From contig JAFABI010000010.1 in the NCBI GenBank assembly GCA_023426125.1, forward strand, positions 1 to 64,000: a stretch of 64,000 nt of DNA, written 5' to 3'. The first letter of the stretch is position 1. The number at the start of each line of letters is the position of its first letter. The notes below the pieces were generated by a model. That model searched no databases. It worked only from the letters and a program-made list of their open reading frames with translations, and was not told the origin of the DNA. The DNA is from Bacillota bacterium (GTDB taxonomy: Bacteria; Bacillota; Clostridia; Acetivibrionales; DTU013). Below, piece after piece: positions 16,825 to 25,872 of the stretch. The translations under genes were made by a program, and so were the position numbers.

Positions 16825-18942
16825 TTGAAAACACTAAGATTCAGGTTCTTTTCAGTCTCTACAAAAATCATCCTCGTCTATACCTCCATCATCGCTGTCT
16901 TTACCGTTGCCTTTTTAGCCAGCTATTACCTGTCCATGCTTGACATCGATAAGCGACTGACAAAAGTGAACGAGGAATATTTTACAAACAAGGTCAGTTA
17001 TATTGAAAGGACCTTCAAGGATATCAAAAACAACGCCTATGAGCTCCGGAACTATATGACCGTCAGAAAAGGCGTTGATCTGAACGACCCGCTTGAGAAA
17101 TTCGACCAGATGAGCAGGCTATCCAGGCTCATCAATTATTATGACTATCTTGACGACGTATTCATTTATAACGCGGCGGAAGGGAATTTCATTTCGGCGC
17201 TGGGTACCATGGATATCAATGTTTATTTCCGCATGTCCTATTACGAGGATAAACTGACGGGTAAATGGAAGCAGCTGTCCCAGAGCAATAAGGATATGGT
17301 GATCAATGTGACCAAATACCCGGAATATGGGCTTTACGACCGGAAGGATTTTTATAAAAGACTTTTGTTTGTTGACGTGGATCACCTGGGCAATTCAGAC
17401 TATATTGTCGGATTTATCATCAACATCGAAAAGGTGCTAAGAAATGAGAATAACCGAAACGCCGACATCAATAACTTCTTTGTCATTAAAAACGACGATG
17501 GGAAGGCTTTACAGAATTTTTTGTATAACACGCTGGAATATAAGGCAAAGAATAACAAATTTCATGACGATGGCACGGTCTCCCTGCTGAAGATAAATAA
17601 CAATTATGTTTATTATCAGTATGACAGCAACAAGGAATTGATCTATTTGAATGCGGTAAATATGGACCAGTATTACAACAGGCTTGGATATTTCAATGTT
17701 TTACCGGTTGTTTTCACCGCTTTGATGCTGGTGCTGGTCATCGTGGTTGCTTCCAGCTTTCTGGGAAAATTCCACCGAAACCTTAAAAGCATCCGCAGCC
17801 TCATCGAGGGCGAGTTTGTAAAAAGCGTGCTTGACAAGCAGGCAGGCAATGATTTTATGAACGATGTCAAAGACTTTATCGGACTGCGGGGCATCAAACA
17901 GATCAATGTAATGATGCTCAGCGCATATCTGAAATCGGTCCATGCCGAAGAAATCGAAACCCATGGCTACGATAAGGCTTACAGCAAATTGTTGCACAAC
18001 TGCGGGATAAATTTCAAAAGCTTCCGGTTTAATAAGCTGAACACGATTTATATCATTGAAGCCAAAAGCCTGAAAAACCTCCCTGCCATCACGAAAGCCC
18101 TGCAGGAATTATTGGATGAGAATTCCAATGCAGATAAAGAAATGAATATGAATATTTTTATCAGCGGAATGTATCATGATCAGGATGGCATAGAAAAAGC
18201 CATCGATGAAGTGATCTATTTAAGCGAAAGCGTACCGGTAAACGTATGCAACAAAGTGATTCTTCTTGAAAAGGACGCCGGCGGGGATTACAAATACCTG
18301 CCGGATGAATTTAAAAACATGGTGAGAAATTTATTGGCTTGCAACGATAAGCAGAACGTATTGAATCTCATCTCCGACATTATCGGCAACAATATTCAGA
18401 ATGGGATCAGCGGCAGGAACTTCAAAATTGTCCTTTCAAACATAAACAGCATCCTGCTGGAGGCTATTTTTGAAAAGTTCATAGAAAATTATGAAGATGC
18501 CGTCAAGGCGATAAATAAGATCAACACTCTGGTACGGGAAGTCGGAGCGGAATCTGTCATCCTTTTGTATGAAGAATTGATTTCGAAAATCAATGTCCTG
18601 TCTCCGCCAAATGACCATAAGGGAAAAAACAAACTGCTGCAATGCTTTGTCAGTTATATTGAGGAAAATTTCGCCGGCAACATTTATCTTGAAACAATGG
18701 CGGATTACTTCAAGCTCTCGCCCAAATACGTTTCCTCTAAATTCAAAGAAATTACGGGCGAAAATTTTACCGATTACCTTAAAAACTACCGGATAACGGT
18801 TGCAAAGGATTTGCTGAAAAATACGCAGCAGAAAATCAATGTCATTTCGGAGAAGGTCGGATATAATAACGTAAATGTATTCATAAGGCATTTCAAAAGT
18901 GTGGAGGGCATTACGCCGAAAGCTTACCGAGAAATCATCTAG
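16825..18942 (+). CDS. Membrane-bound AraC-family regulator (YesN-like one-component type)
   Basis: A 705-residue transcription factor with membrane segments at about 13-37 and 292-314 enclosing an extracellular sensor of about 250 residues. A cytoplasmic linker leads to a C-terminal AraC double helix-turn-helix at about 605-705 (LETMADYFKLSPKYVSSKF and VGYNNVNVFIRHFKS). Proteins of this layout in Firmicutes control neighbouring LplABC-type sugar transporters. The start is TTG after GGGAGG. The ABC genes begin 214 bases downstream on the same strand behind their own promoter, its likely target. Confidence 0.87.
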   Translation: MKTLRFRFFSVSTKIILVYTSIIAVFTVAFLASYYLSMLDIDKRLTKVNEEYFTNKVSYIERTFKDIKNNAYELRNYMTVRKGVDLNDPLEKFDQMSRLSRLINYYDYLDDVFIYNAAEGNFISALGTMDINVYFRMSYYEDKLTGKWKQLSQSNKDMVINVTKYPEYGLYDRKDFYKRLLFVDVDHLGNSDYIVGFIINIEKVLRNENNRNADINNFFVIKNDDGKALQNFLYNTLEYKAKNNKFHDDGTVSLLKINNNYVYYQYDSNKELIYLNAVNMDQYYNRLGYFNVLPVVFTALMLVLVIVVASSFLGKFHRNLKSIRSLIEGEFVKSVLDKQAGNDFMNDVKDFIGLRGIKQINVMMLSAYLKSVHAEEIETHGYDKAYSKLLHNCGINFKSFRFNKLNTIYIIEAKSLKNLPAITKALQELLDENSNADKEMNMNIFISGMYHDQDGIEKAIDEVIYLSESVPVNVCNKVILLEKDAGGDYKYLPDEFKNMVRNLLACNDKQNVLNLISDIIGNNIQNGISGRNFKIVLSNINSILLEAIFEKFIENYEDAVKAINKINTLVREVGAESVILLYEELISKINVLSPPNDHKGKNKLLQCFVSYIEENFAGNIYLETMADYFKLSPKYVSSKFKEITGENFTDYLKNYRITVAKDLLKNTQQKINVISEKVGYNNVNVFIRHFKSVEGITPKAYREII

Positions 18943-19007
18943 GCCAATAAACTATATTCCATAATCGTATACTATATTCGTGAATCTGATTGCCAGTATA
19001 TCATACG

Positions 19008-19048
19008 GACAACAGCCGATTGTCTGTTCATTTCTCCCGGCATATAAT
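19008..19048 (+). promoter_or_regulatory. Promoter and dyad before the first ABC transporter
   Basis: TTGTCT (19020-19025), 17 bases, TATAAT (19043-19048). The -35 box overlaps a dyad GACAA-N7-TTGTC (19008-19024). ATTGTCT near the -35 is also found in the conserved element of the second YesN locus (53795 and 59005, minus strand), so it is a plausible AraC binding site. Confidence 0.55.
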
Positions 19049-19156
19049 CAAGTCATCAAATTCAGTTTCCGCCATCGAAACAACATTTTTCAAAGGAAGT
19101 GCAGGGAACTGCACAATGTCATTTAATCCTGAAATAGAAAGTGAGGATTTCTTATT

Positions 19157-20128
19157 ATGGAAACAGAACGTATGCCCGGAGCAAATCCGGCAGTGCCGAA
19201 AGCCGGGAGACGTATGGGGGATCAGCCGACGTTCCTGGGAAAAGTCGCCAGGGATAAATGGCTGCTGCTGCTGGCGCTGCCGGGGATCGTATACTATATA
19301 CTATTCAGGTATTTGCCGATGTTCGGAATCATTATTGCCTTCCAGGATTTCAGCATTAAAAAAGGGGTGTTCGGCAGCGAGTTCACCGGTTTGAAAAACA
19401 TATTGCTGTTTATAAACAACCCGAGTTTCTTCAATATAGTAAAGAACACAGTCGTTCTGGGCGTATTGAGCGTTGTTATAACGATTCCGGTCGCAGTTGT
19501 TTTCGCGCTGCTGCTTAACGAGATGAAAAATAAAATCCTTCGGAAGCTTACACAGTCAATTACATTGATCCCCTATTTTATCGCCACGGTGGTCGTGGTA
19601 GGGATAACCATAAACCTGCTTGCACCGGAAAGCGGATTGATAAACCGCATGATCGTTGCATTGGGCGGCGAAAATATAAGCTTCATCCAGGAGACGGCGT
19701 GGTTCAGGCCTATCTATATCATCACCGAAGTATGGCAGAAAAACGGATGGCTTGTAGTTGTTTTCATTGCTGCAATTATGGGGATCGACCTGCAGTTGTA
19801 TGAAGCATGTTCCATCGACGGCGGCGGCAGGTTTAAAAAATTGATTTACATAACTCTTCCATCCATCCTCCCCATTATTGCAGTTATGTTTGTATTAAGG
19901 ATAGGCCAGATCATGAACCTGTCGTTTGAAAAGACACTTATGCTGCAAAACCCGCTGACATATGCAATATCCGATATCATCGACACCTATATCTACCGGC
20001 GGGGATTTATCTACGGAGATATAAGCTATGCTGCGGCGGTTGACGTTTTTAAGGGCGCCATTTCCCTGTTCTTTGCCCTTTCAACGAATTATCTCAGCAA
20101 GAAAATGACTTCCAGGAGTGTATTTTAA
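19157..20128 (+). CDS. Sugar ABC transporter permease, LplB type
   Basis: A 323-residue inner permease subunit with six predicted membrane segments. The EAA loop YEACSIDGGGRFKKLIYITLP contacts an ATPase. FRYLPMFGIIIAFQDF near the N-terminus and YAISDIIDTYIYRRG near the C-terminus are typical of the LplB/YteP group for oligosaccharides or aldotetraouronic acids. No ATPase is encoded here, so a shared MsmX-type ATPase is likely. A hairpin separates it from the next permease. Confidence 0.9.
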   Translation: METERMPGANPAVPKAGRRMGDQPTFLGKVARDKWLLLLALPGIVYYILFRYLPMFGIIIAFQDFSIKKGVFGSEFTGLKNILLFINNPSFFNIVKNTVVLGVLSVVITIPVAVVFALLLNEMKNKILRKLTQSITLIPYFIATVVVVGITINLLAPESGLINRMIVALGGENISFIQETAWFRPIYIITEVWQKNGWLVVVFIAAIMGIDLQLYEACSIDGGGRFKKLIYITLPSILPIIAVMFVLRIGQIMNLSFEKTLMLQNPLTYAISDIIDTYIYRRGFIYGDISYAAAVDVFKGAISLFFALSTNYLSKKMTSRSVF

Positions 20129-20132
20129 GGTG

Positions 20133-20211
20133 AGGGGACACACCCCCACAAGAAAAAGGATTCACGAGAGCGAGCAGGAGGTATTCCTCACGGGTCTGGG
20201 GAATGTCCCCT
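20133..20211 (+). repeat. Intercistronic hairpin between the two permease genes
   Basis: AGGGGACA (20133-20140) pairs with TGTCCCCT (20204-20211), with an inner CCCCCA/TGGGG pair. It has no T-run, so it is unlikely to terminate; it may stabilise the upstream message or be a dispersed repeat of the GGGGACA type. Confidence 0.5.
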
Positions 20212-20229
20212 TTGAAAAAGGAGGCAGAA

Positions 20230-21099
20230 ATGAAAAAGACAGGTGTTTCGGATAAAATTTTTGAAGTATTTCTTTTACTCGTAGCTGTTGCAACGGTTGT
20301 AATCACGCTTTATCCTATACTATATATTTTTTCCGTATCCGTCAGCGACAGCGGGGAGGTTGTCAGAAATAATGTCATATTCCTGCCTAAAAGCCCAACG
20401 CTGGCAGCCTATATAAAGGTCTGGAGCATGGAAAATGTGCGGCGGGGACTGGTAAATTCAATCCTGTACACCGGTGTCGGGACAGTGCTGAATCTGCTGC
20501 TCACGTCGTCCCTGGCTTACGCTTTATCCAGAAAAAGGCTGGTAGGCAAGAAACTATTCATGATAATGATTACCATACCCTTGTTTTTTAACGGCGGCAT
20601 GATACCGACGTATATGGTGGTATTCAGTCTGGGACTGAAAGATTCCATCTGGGCGGTTATCCTTCCATGGGCAATCCTGAGTTTTTATCTGATCCTTGTC
20701 AAATCCTTTTTTGAGGATATACCGGATGAAATTATGGAATCGGCATCCATTGACGGAGCCAATGATATGATGACTTTTTTCAGGATCGTCCTGCCGATGT
20801 CTACGACAATTACCGCATCCATAGGCCTATTCTACGGTATCGACAATTGGAACAGTTTCACCAATGCTTTGCTATACCTGTACGATCCGGAAAAATATCC
20901 ACTGGCACTTATCCTGAGAAATTATCTTGTAGCGGAGGGCGAGGCGGCCCAAATCAACACAACCCAGGGTGAATTTGTGGCAAGGGAGGCTATTCAGTCG
21001 GCCATGATCATCCTTTCGCTGATCCCGATCATGGTATTATATCCCTTCCTGCAAAAATATTTCACAAAGGGAGTCATGCTGGGAGCTATCAAGGGATGA
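20230..21099 (+). CDS. Sugar ABC transporter permease, LplC type
   Basis: The second permease, 289 residues with six predicted membrane segments. Its EAA loop is MESASIDGANDMMTFFRIVLP. It ends YPFLQKYFTKGVMLGAIKG, the characteristic LplC/YtcP tail. The start at 20230 follows AAAGGAGG; the earlier ATG at 20203 lies inside the intercistronic hairpin and is unlikely. It works with the LplB-type permease and the lipoprotein downstream. Confidence 0.9.
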   Translation: MKKTGVSDKIFEVFLLLVAVATVVITLYPILYIFSVSVSDSGEVVRNNVIFLPKSPTLAAYIKVWSMENVRRGLVNSILYTGVGTVLNLLLTSSLAYALSRKRLVGKKLFMIMITIPLFFNGGMIPTYMVVFSLGLKDSIWAVILPWAILSFYLILVKSFFEDIPDEIMESASIDGANDMMTFFRIVLPMSTTITASIGLFYGIDNWNSFTNALLYLYDPEKYPLALILRNYLVAEGEAAQINTTQGEFVAREAIQSAMIILSLIPIMVLYPFLQKYFTKGVMLGAIKG

Positions 21100-21215
21100 C
21101 CGGGTAAAAATAAAAAGAAAGGAGGATCTCCGCAGGTTCAACTCACCGTATCCGCTGTATTTTTGGCTTTACAAGAAAAGTGTCCCGGGATAAAATTATA
21201 AAAGGAGTGAAAATC

Positions 21216-22823
21216 ATGATGAAAAAATTTTTAGGTATCCTGATTGCATTGATGCTGGTTCTATCCATCGCAGGCTGCGGCACACCGGAAAAAGCATCCG
21301 ATGAAACAACTGCCGCACAGACTACACAGGCTGCCCAGGAGACAGGCAAAACCCCTGAATTGCCATCCTCCTTGGTTTCGACGGAGCCTATCAAGGTTAA
21401 ATACCTGGTCCAGGAACATCCCAGCTGGCCCTTCAATAAGGATTGGGCAGTCTGGAATAATTTTACGGAAGCAACCAATGTTGAATTCGAATTCATGCCG
21501 GCAAGCGGCGATGCGTTTACACAGAAGCTGAGGATGCTTTATGCAACCAATGATTTGCCGGACATGATCGACTACAACCTTGCGACCGCAAATGAATTCG
21601 GCGTTGCCGGCCAATTGGCAAAGGTGAATGAATATCTCGACAGTATGCCGAATTACAAAAGAATACTGGATGAGAATCCCGAAGGCTACGATATGTTAAC
21701 CGCAGGCGACGGCAACATGTACTTTATGCCCTGCTACGGCCTGCCGAAATATACCAAGGTATGGCTTTACAGGTCCGATGTTTTCGAAAAGCATGGCCTG
21801 ACGCCCCCGACAAACACCGACGAGCTTTACAACGTACTGAAGGAATTAAAGAAGCTGTATCCGGACTCCACTCCGCTGATCAACAGGAGCGCCATGAATT
21901 CGGCCATCGGAAACTGGCTTGTCGATCTGTCCTACCAGTGGGGCACCGGCCAAATGGTGTACTTTAATACGACAACAAACAAATGGCAGTTCGGACCGAT
22001 TGAAGATAATTTCAAAGCCATGCTTCAGTACCTCAACAAGCTGAGCTCGGAAAAGCTTCTGGATCCCGAATGGTCAACCCTGGCGACAAAACAGTGGGAA
22101 GACAAGATGTATGCCGACGACAAGGCGTTTGTGTCCTTTGACTATATTTACAGGATAGAAACCATGTTGCCTGCAGCGATACAAAAGAATCCGAACTGGA
22201 AGATCAAAGCGCTTGAACCCATCAACCAGCAGGGGATCGGTGAAAAGAAATATTCCATCCGGTCAAGGCTTTCACAGACGGACGGTTTGATGATATCCGC
22301 AAACAGCAAATACCAGAAGGAATTATTCAAGTTTGCCGACTACCTTTACAGCGAAGAAGGCGCACTGCTGTCCAACTTCGGCAAGGTCGGCGAAACGGCG
22401 GTAAAGAATGCCGACGGCACCTACAACTGGTCGAACAATATAAAGACTGCCATGAACCCGTCCGGGACAGACGAGTACAATACCAGGTACGGATTTCTGA
22501 CACTGGGTTCTTATCTTAGAGCAACCGAGGACTCAAATAAGATACTTTACCTTAGCAACGCCGACGTTCAAGCTGCCTTCGACCTGTTCGACAAGAACAA
22601 CTATGCGGCGCCCCTGCAGCCTATCCTTAAGTTCACGGAGGAAGAAAGCAAGCAGGTTGCCGAACTGGAATCAGCGATAAGGGACTTTTCACTGGCGGAG
22701 CAGGTCAAGTTCGTACAGAATGGCGGCTTCGACAAGTGGGATGCATATGTAGACAAGATCAAGGGGATGAAGGTCGATCAACTGATAGAGATATATAATA
22801 CAATGCAGGCCAGACAGAAATAA
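21216..22823 (+). CDS. Extracellular solute-binding lipoprotein (LplA type)
   Basis: The substrate receptor of the ABC importer, 535 residues. A lipoprotein signal peptide MMKKFLGILIALMLVLSIAGC gives a lipidated Cys near residue 21 (lipobox SIAGC), followed by a Thr/Gln-rich linker. The mature part is a family 1-type large binding protein with YATNDLPDMIDYN and YADDKAFVSFDYIYR. The start at 21216 follows AAGGAGTG. A strong terminator follows, ending the operon. Confidence 0.9.
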   Translation: MMKKFLGILIALMLVLSIAGCGTPEKASDETTAAQTTQAAQETGKTPELPSSLVSTEPIKVKYLVQEHPSWPFNKDWAVWNNFTEATNVEFEFMPASGDAFTQKLRMLYATNDLPDMIDYNLATANEFGVAGQLAKVNEYLDSMPNYKRILDENPEGYDMLTAGDGNMYFMPCYGLPKYTKVWLYRSDVFEKHGLTPPTNTDELYNVLKELKKLYPDSTPLINRSAMNSAIGNWLVDLSYQWGTGQMVYFNTTTNKWQFGPIEDNFKAMLQYLNKLSSEKLLDPEWSTLATKQWEDKMYADDKAFVSFDYIYRIETMLPAAIQKNPNWKIKALEPINQQGIGEKKYSIRSRLSQTDGLMISANSKYQKELFKFADYLYSEEGALLSNFGKVGETAVKNADGTYNWSNNIKTAMNPSGTDEYNTRYGFLTLGSYLRATEDSNKILYLSNADVQAAFDLFDKNNYAAPLQPILKFTEEESKQVAELESAIRDFSLAEQVKFVQNGGFDKWDAYVDKIKGMKVDQLIEIYNTMQARQK

Positions 22824-22846
22824 AGAAACAGGCCGTCAACAGTTGG

Positions 22847-22893
22847 AAAGGGGAGCGGATTTTGTTATAACATGATCCACTCCCCTTTTTACT
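22847..22893 (+). terminator. Rho-independent terminator of the first ABC operon
   Basis: AAAGGGGAGCGGAT pairs with ATCCACTCCCCTTT and is followed by a T-rich run, 24 bases past the lipoprotein stop. Confidence 0.88.
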
Positions 22894-22983
22894 TTTTCGT
22901 TAAAGCCGTAATACCAGCCGTCCGCCCAGGGTAGCAATGTACGACAGGGATTTGGGTGAACTTAGGTGGATAACTCCCCGGGT

Positions 22984-23067
22984 TGTCATTGCGAGGAGCT
23001 GTGCGACGCGGCAATCTCAGCTTCTAGCCAGAATTGCATCATTGGGATTGCCACACTCGTAATGACA
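22984..23067. repeat. MITE-like dispersed repeat, copy 1
   Basis: The ends TGTCATTGCGAG and CTCGTAATGACA are inverted repeats with one mismatch, and GCGGCAATCTCAG lies inside. A second copy with the same end and inner motif is at 44998-45095. The rest of 22894-23250 shows no gene. Confidence 0.65.
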
Positions 23068-23250
23068 CTTCCGTAGGGGTGGCCACAATGCCTGCAAGCT
23101 AATAAGGAAAAATACGGCAAACAGGAAAGTAATAAAATTTTACAAAAGTACTTGACCCATGTAGAGAGAATTCATGCTTATGGTGCTGATATACCATACA
23201 CAAAGAAAGAAGCCAATGCAGCTGCAATGGCTTCTTCGGCAAATTTTATT

Positions 23251-23913
23251 TCAGGCTTTTACAGGATGGCGCAGAATGGTTTTTCTTTTGGATGGTTCGA
23301 TTTTCCGCGGGTCTCCAAGGTAGATTTCATGGTGTCTTCGGATGATCCCGTCAGGCCCCGCCTCGGAAATCGCATTCTGATAATGCTTTTCCCTGATGAA
23401 GGCATCGATTTGCGCAACGGTTTTTGGCTCTTCGTCATAAGGGCCAATATGCATCATCTGCACGCATAAACCCTCGTGAAACATCTGCAGCCTTGCTTTT
23501 GACGTGTCCAACTGCGGCTTTTTCTTCGCAAGCTCCCGGCGGGCGCGGTCAAACACCTCTTGCGTGACAAACTCGGGCTGGCGGATCATCGATGTCCAGC
23601 AGTACTTTTCCTTCGCGGAGAAATCAAAAGCAGAATCGTCCTCCAGCCACCAGAGGCCTTCCAGAGGAGGAACCACATATTCAAAATAGCCTTCCGGCGG
23701 ATTCCCCCCCATTTTACTCATCTTGATGGTGTAGGTAAAAGCATATAACAGACCTACGGCTTGTTGATATTCGCCGTCCTCGATATTCGGGTTGCCTTTG
23801 CCGTCCACCATGATGAAGCATATGGGCGGAACGTCGATGATGCAGGGCTTTGTCCCCGGCATGTACAAATCCTTATACTCTTTTTTATAATCCAATGCTC
23901 CGCTTGCCATCAT
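23251..23913 (-). CDS. GyrI-like small-molecule-binding protein
   Basis: A 220-residue protein of the GyrI-like/SOUL-related family (COG4832 type). FIMVDGKGNPN near the N-terminus, Trp-rich LEGLWWLED, and VQMMHIGPYDEEPKT near the C-terminus are characteristic. Such domains bind small hydrophobic ligands. Its ATG overlaps the MerR gene stop (ATGA), so the two are translated together. It may act as a second ligand sensor or drug-binding sink; there is no transporter next to it. Confidence 0.75.
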   Translation of the reverse strand: MMASGALDYKKEYKDLYMPGTKPCIIDVPPICFIMVDGKGNPNIEDGEYQQAVGLLYAFTYTIKMSKMGGNPPEGYFEYVVPPLEGLWWLEDDSAFDFSAKEKYCWTSMIRQPEFVTQEVFDRARRELAKKKPQLDTSKARLQMFHEGLCVQMMHIGPYDEEPKTVAQIDAFIREKHYQNAISEAGPDGIIRRHHEIYLGDPRKIEPSKRKTILRHPVKA

Positions 23914-24713
23914 TCCACCACCTCAAAAGGAATAATAATTTCCGTTATATAGTTATTGGGATTGCCCTTGAAAATCATCCCGGGACCTTTCACATAAACT
24001 TCTCTTGCCGGCGTCAGGCAAGTGACGGCATGTTCGCCGGCATAATCCAACAGCGCTTTGTAAGCTAAATTCAGCGTATCGTAGCCTCCCTTGTGCGTCG
24101 TGCAAACGGCTTTTATTGCAGGCAGCTTTTTTGCCGAAACGCCGCCGTCCTCAATTTGTTTCGTCGTCGGCACACAGAGCTCGATATCGGCGTCCTCCTT
24201 AAATTCGGCGTCATAATAACAATTAAAGGGGACTCCCGCCTTATTGTTTTTCACCGCCTTGAAAAGCTTCCCGATATACATGCCCACATCACTGTACTTT
24301 CCCCTGTAACGGATGCAGGCCACGGTAACGGGCGCAATTTCCCTGACTTCAATTTGATAGCTCATACCGGTTTCCTCCATATTTTTTGGCTCTATATAGA
24401 GGCTGATTTTTCGTATAAGTTCTTTTTCCCTGGCGATGTTGCCTTCGATCATGTTTTTCTTTTCCTCCAGGTAGTAGGACAAATCCCCGGGACTGTCGCA
24501 GTTGGCCAGGACATCCCTGATTTCGGAAATCGAAAAATCAAAAGCCCGCAGCATTGTTATGAGCCGTGCTTTCTGGAAGTCATTCTCACCGTAATATCTG
24601 TAGGAATTCTCATTGTCCCGGTAAGACGGAACCAGAATATGCTCTTCGTCATAATATCTCAATGTCTTTACGGTTAGGTTTGTAATTCTGGAAAAATCAC
24701 TTATCCTATACAT
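23910..24713 (-). CDS. MerR-family regulator with GyrI-like effector domain (BltR/BmrR type)
   Basis: A 267-residue regulator. The N-terminal MerR winged helix reads MYRISDFSRITNLTVKTLRYYDEEHIL, followed by a dimerisation coiled coil at about 75-110. The C-terminal GyrI-like ligand-binding domain covers about 118-267. This layout matches multidrug-sensing BmrR/BltR regulators. The promoter has the overlong spacer typical of MerR targets and is most likely autoregulated. Confidence 0.87.
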   Translation of the reverse strand: MYRISDFSRITNLTVKTLRYYDEEHILVPSYRDNENSYRYYGENDFQKARLITMLRAFDFSISEIRDVLANCDSPGDLSYYLEEKKNMIEGNIAREKELIRKISLYIEPKNMEETGMSYQIEVREIAPVTVACIRYRGKYSDVGMYIGKLFKAVKNNKAGVPFNCYYDAEFKEDADIELCVPTTKQIEDGGVSAKKLPAIKAVCTTHKGGYDTLNLAYKALLDYAGEHAVTCLTPAREVYVKGPGMIFKGNPNNYITEIIIPFEVVE

Positions 24714-24733
24714 CCCTTTACCTCTATGCCACC

Positions 24734-24765
24734 AGTATAAACTATCCCCCGCACAGGAAAGTCAA
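24734..24765 (-). promoter_or_regulatory. MerR-type promoter with 20-base spacer
   Basis: TTGACT and TATACT are separated by 20 bases, too long for plain sigma-A use. The spacer holds the imperfect dyad CTTTCC...GGGGATAG. MerR proteins untwist such promoters, so the downstream MerR protein probably controls this one. Confidence 0.65.
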
Positions 24766-24779
24766 GCAATTTCTTGCTT

Positions 24780-24930
24780 ATTTCAATTTTCAATGGGGGC
24801 ATACCCCCCCAAATGCAAACTGCATCAAACCGCAGCCAGACGGCCAATGGCCGCCCCTACACTGTATTCCTTACGGCCGGATGGCCCCGGCACATCGAAT
24901 TTCCTTACGCCAGAGCCCCCCGCATCAACT
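24780..24930. repeat. Dispersed palindromic repeat
   Basis: It starts with TTTCAATTTTCAATGGGGGC, near-identical to 3262 onward, then has GGCCAATGGCC and CGCCCCTACACTGTA, also seen at 37395. The right border is uncertain. Confidence 0.5.
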
Positions 24931-24962
24931 TTTTTTCATATCAATGCCACAGAAAAAACGAA

Positions 24963-25328
24963 TCAAAGTTTCTTTTTATCCGTATCGCAGCAGCTTTCCA
25001 GCAGGTGGCATATCCCGACGGCCTTCTCCACTTCCAGCACAAAGGCAACGCCTTTGCTGGGCTTGTTTATGTCAACAGCCTTTGCAATAGCCTCCAGGGT
25101 TTTTTCCGTATCGGCTCTGTCAATCAGGGTCAGAATAATTTCTTTTTCGGGCTCGATGGGTATGCCAAGGAGCCTTGCATTTTCATGGACTCCCGTCCCG
25201 CGCCCGTTCATGATGGTGCCGCCGCCCGCTCCCATTTTTTTTGCAGCGCCGATGACTTCTTCCGCAAATCCTTTATTCACGATCGTTACAATCAAATCGA
25301 ATTTTACCGGACAATTATCCATCGCCAA
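24963..25328 (-). CDS. P-II family-like protein, second of two
   Basis: A 121-residue ferredoxin-like trimeric signalling protein. VTIVNKGFAEEVIGAAKKMGAGGGTIMNGRGT and the end AVGICHLLE follow the P-II fold, with a short T-loop region (ENARLLGI) that lacks the uridylylation tyrosine motif of GlnB. It lies 12 bases after a close paralogue and is divergent from a DUF1538 membrane protein. By analogy with GlnK-AmtB pairs it would bind that partner; the ligand is unknown. Confidence 0.78.
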   Translation of the reverse strand: MAMDNCPVKFDLIVTIVNKGFAEEVIGAAKKMGAGGGTIMNGRGTGVHENARLLGIPIEPEKEIILTLIDRADTEKTLEAIAKAVDINKPSKGVAFVLEVEKAVGICHLLESCCDTDKKKL

Positions 25329-25340
25329 TATCCTCCATCG

Positions 25341-25715
25341 TTACTGATTTTTCATCTCTTCGTTTTGCTGCAGCTTCAGCAGGTGAAAAATTCCCGTAAG
25401 ACCTTTCGTATTAACCACAAAGGCGACGCCGTGACCGGGTTTGTCCAGCTTTGCCTCCCGGGAAATAGCCTGCAGAATGTCATCTGCTTTGTCTTCCCTG
25501 ACCAGTGTCAGAATGATGCCTTTCTCCTGATCGGTATCCAAGCCGAAAAAGTCAAGGTAAGAGGATTTTTTCGACGTGCCCCTTCCGAAGATAATGGTTC
25601 CGCCTTGAGCTCCGGCTTTTTTTGAAGCGGCAACGACCTTGCTTGCAATATTCTTTTCCACAACCGATATGACCAGTTTGTAATTCGCATGGACTGCCAA
25701 TTTGTTGTCAATCAT
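25341..25715 (-). CDS. P-II family-like protein, first of two
   Basis: A 124-residue P-II-like protein. ANYKLVISVVEKNIASKVV, AGAQGGTIIFGRGTSKK and GVAFVVNTKGLTGIFHLLKL show the same fold as its neighbour. T-loop residues differ (SSYLDFFGLDTDQE). The start at 25715 follows AAGGAGAGAAGG; an earlier TTG start lacks support. It is the first gene of the pair, transcribed away from DUF1538. Two P-II paralogues may form mixed trimers or sense different signals. Confidence 0.78.
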   Translation of the reverse strand: MIDNKLAVHANYKLVISVVEKNIASKVVAASKKAGAQGGTIIFGRGTSKKSSYLDFFGLDTDQEKGIILTLVREDKADDILQAISREAKLDKPGHGVAFVVNTKGLTGIFHLLKLQQNEEMKNQ

Positions 25716-25872
25716 TCCTTCTCTCCTTCCTGCCGTACAAAAACCCAATGCTATTATATACCGTTAAACGATAAAATACCAGATGGGCATTCCCATAAGT
25801 GATTTTTTTAACTATTTTTAGAAAATCTATGTTATACTATACTACAGCAAGAAAATTGAAAGGACGCGGTAA

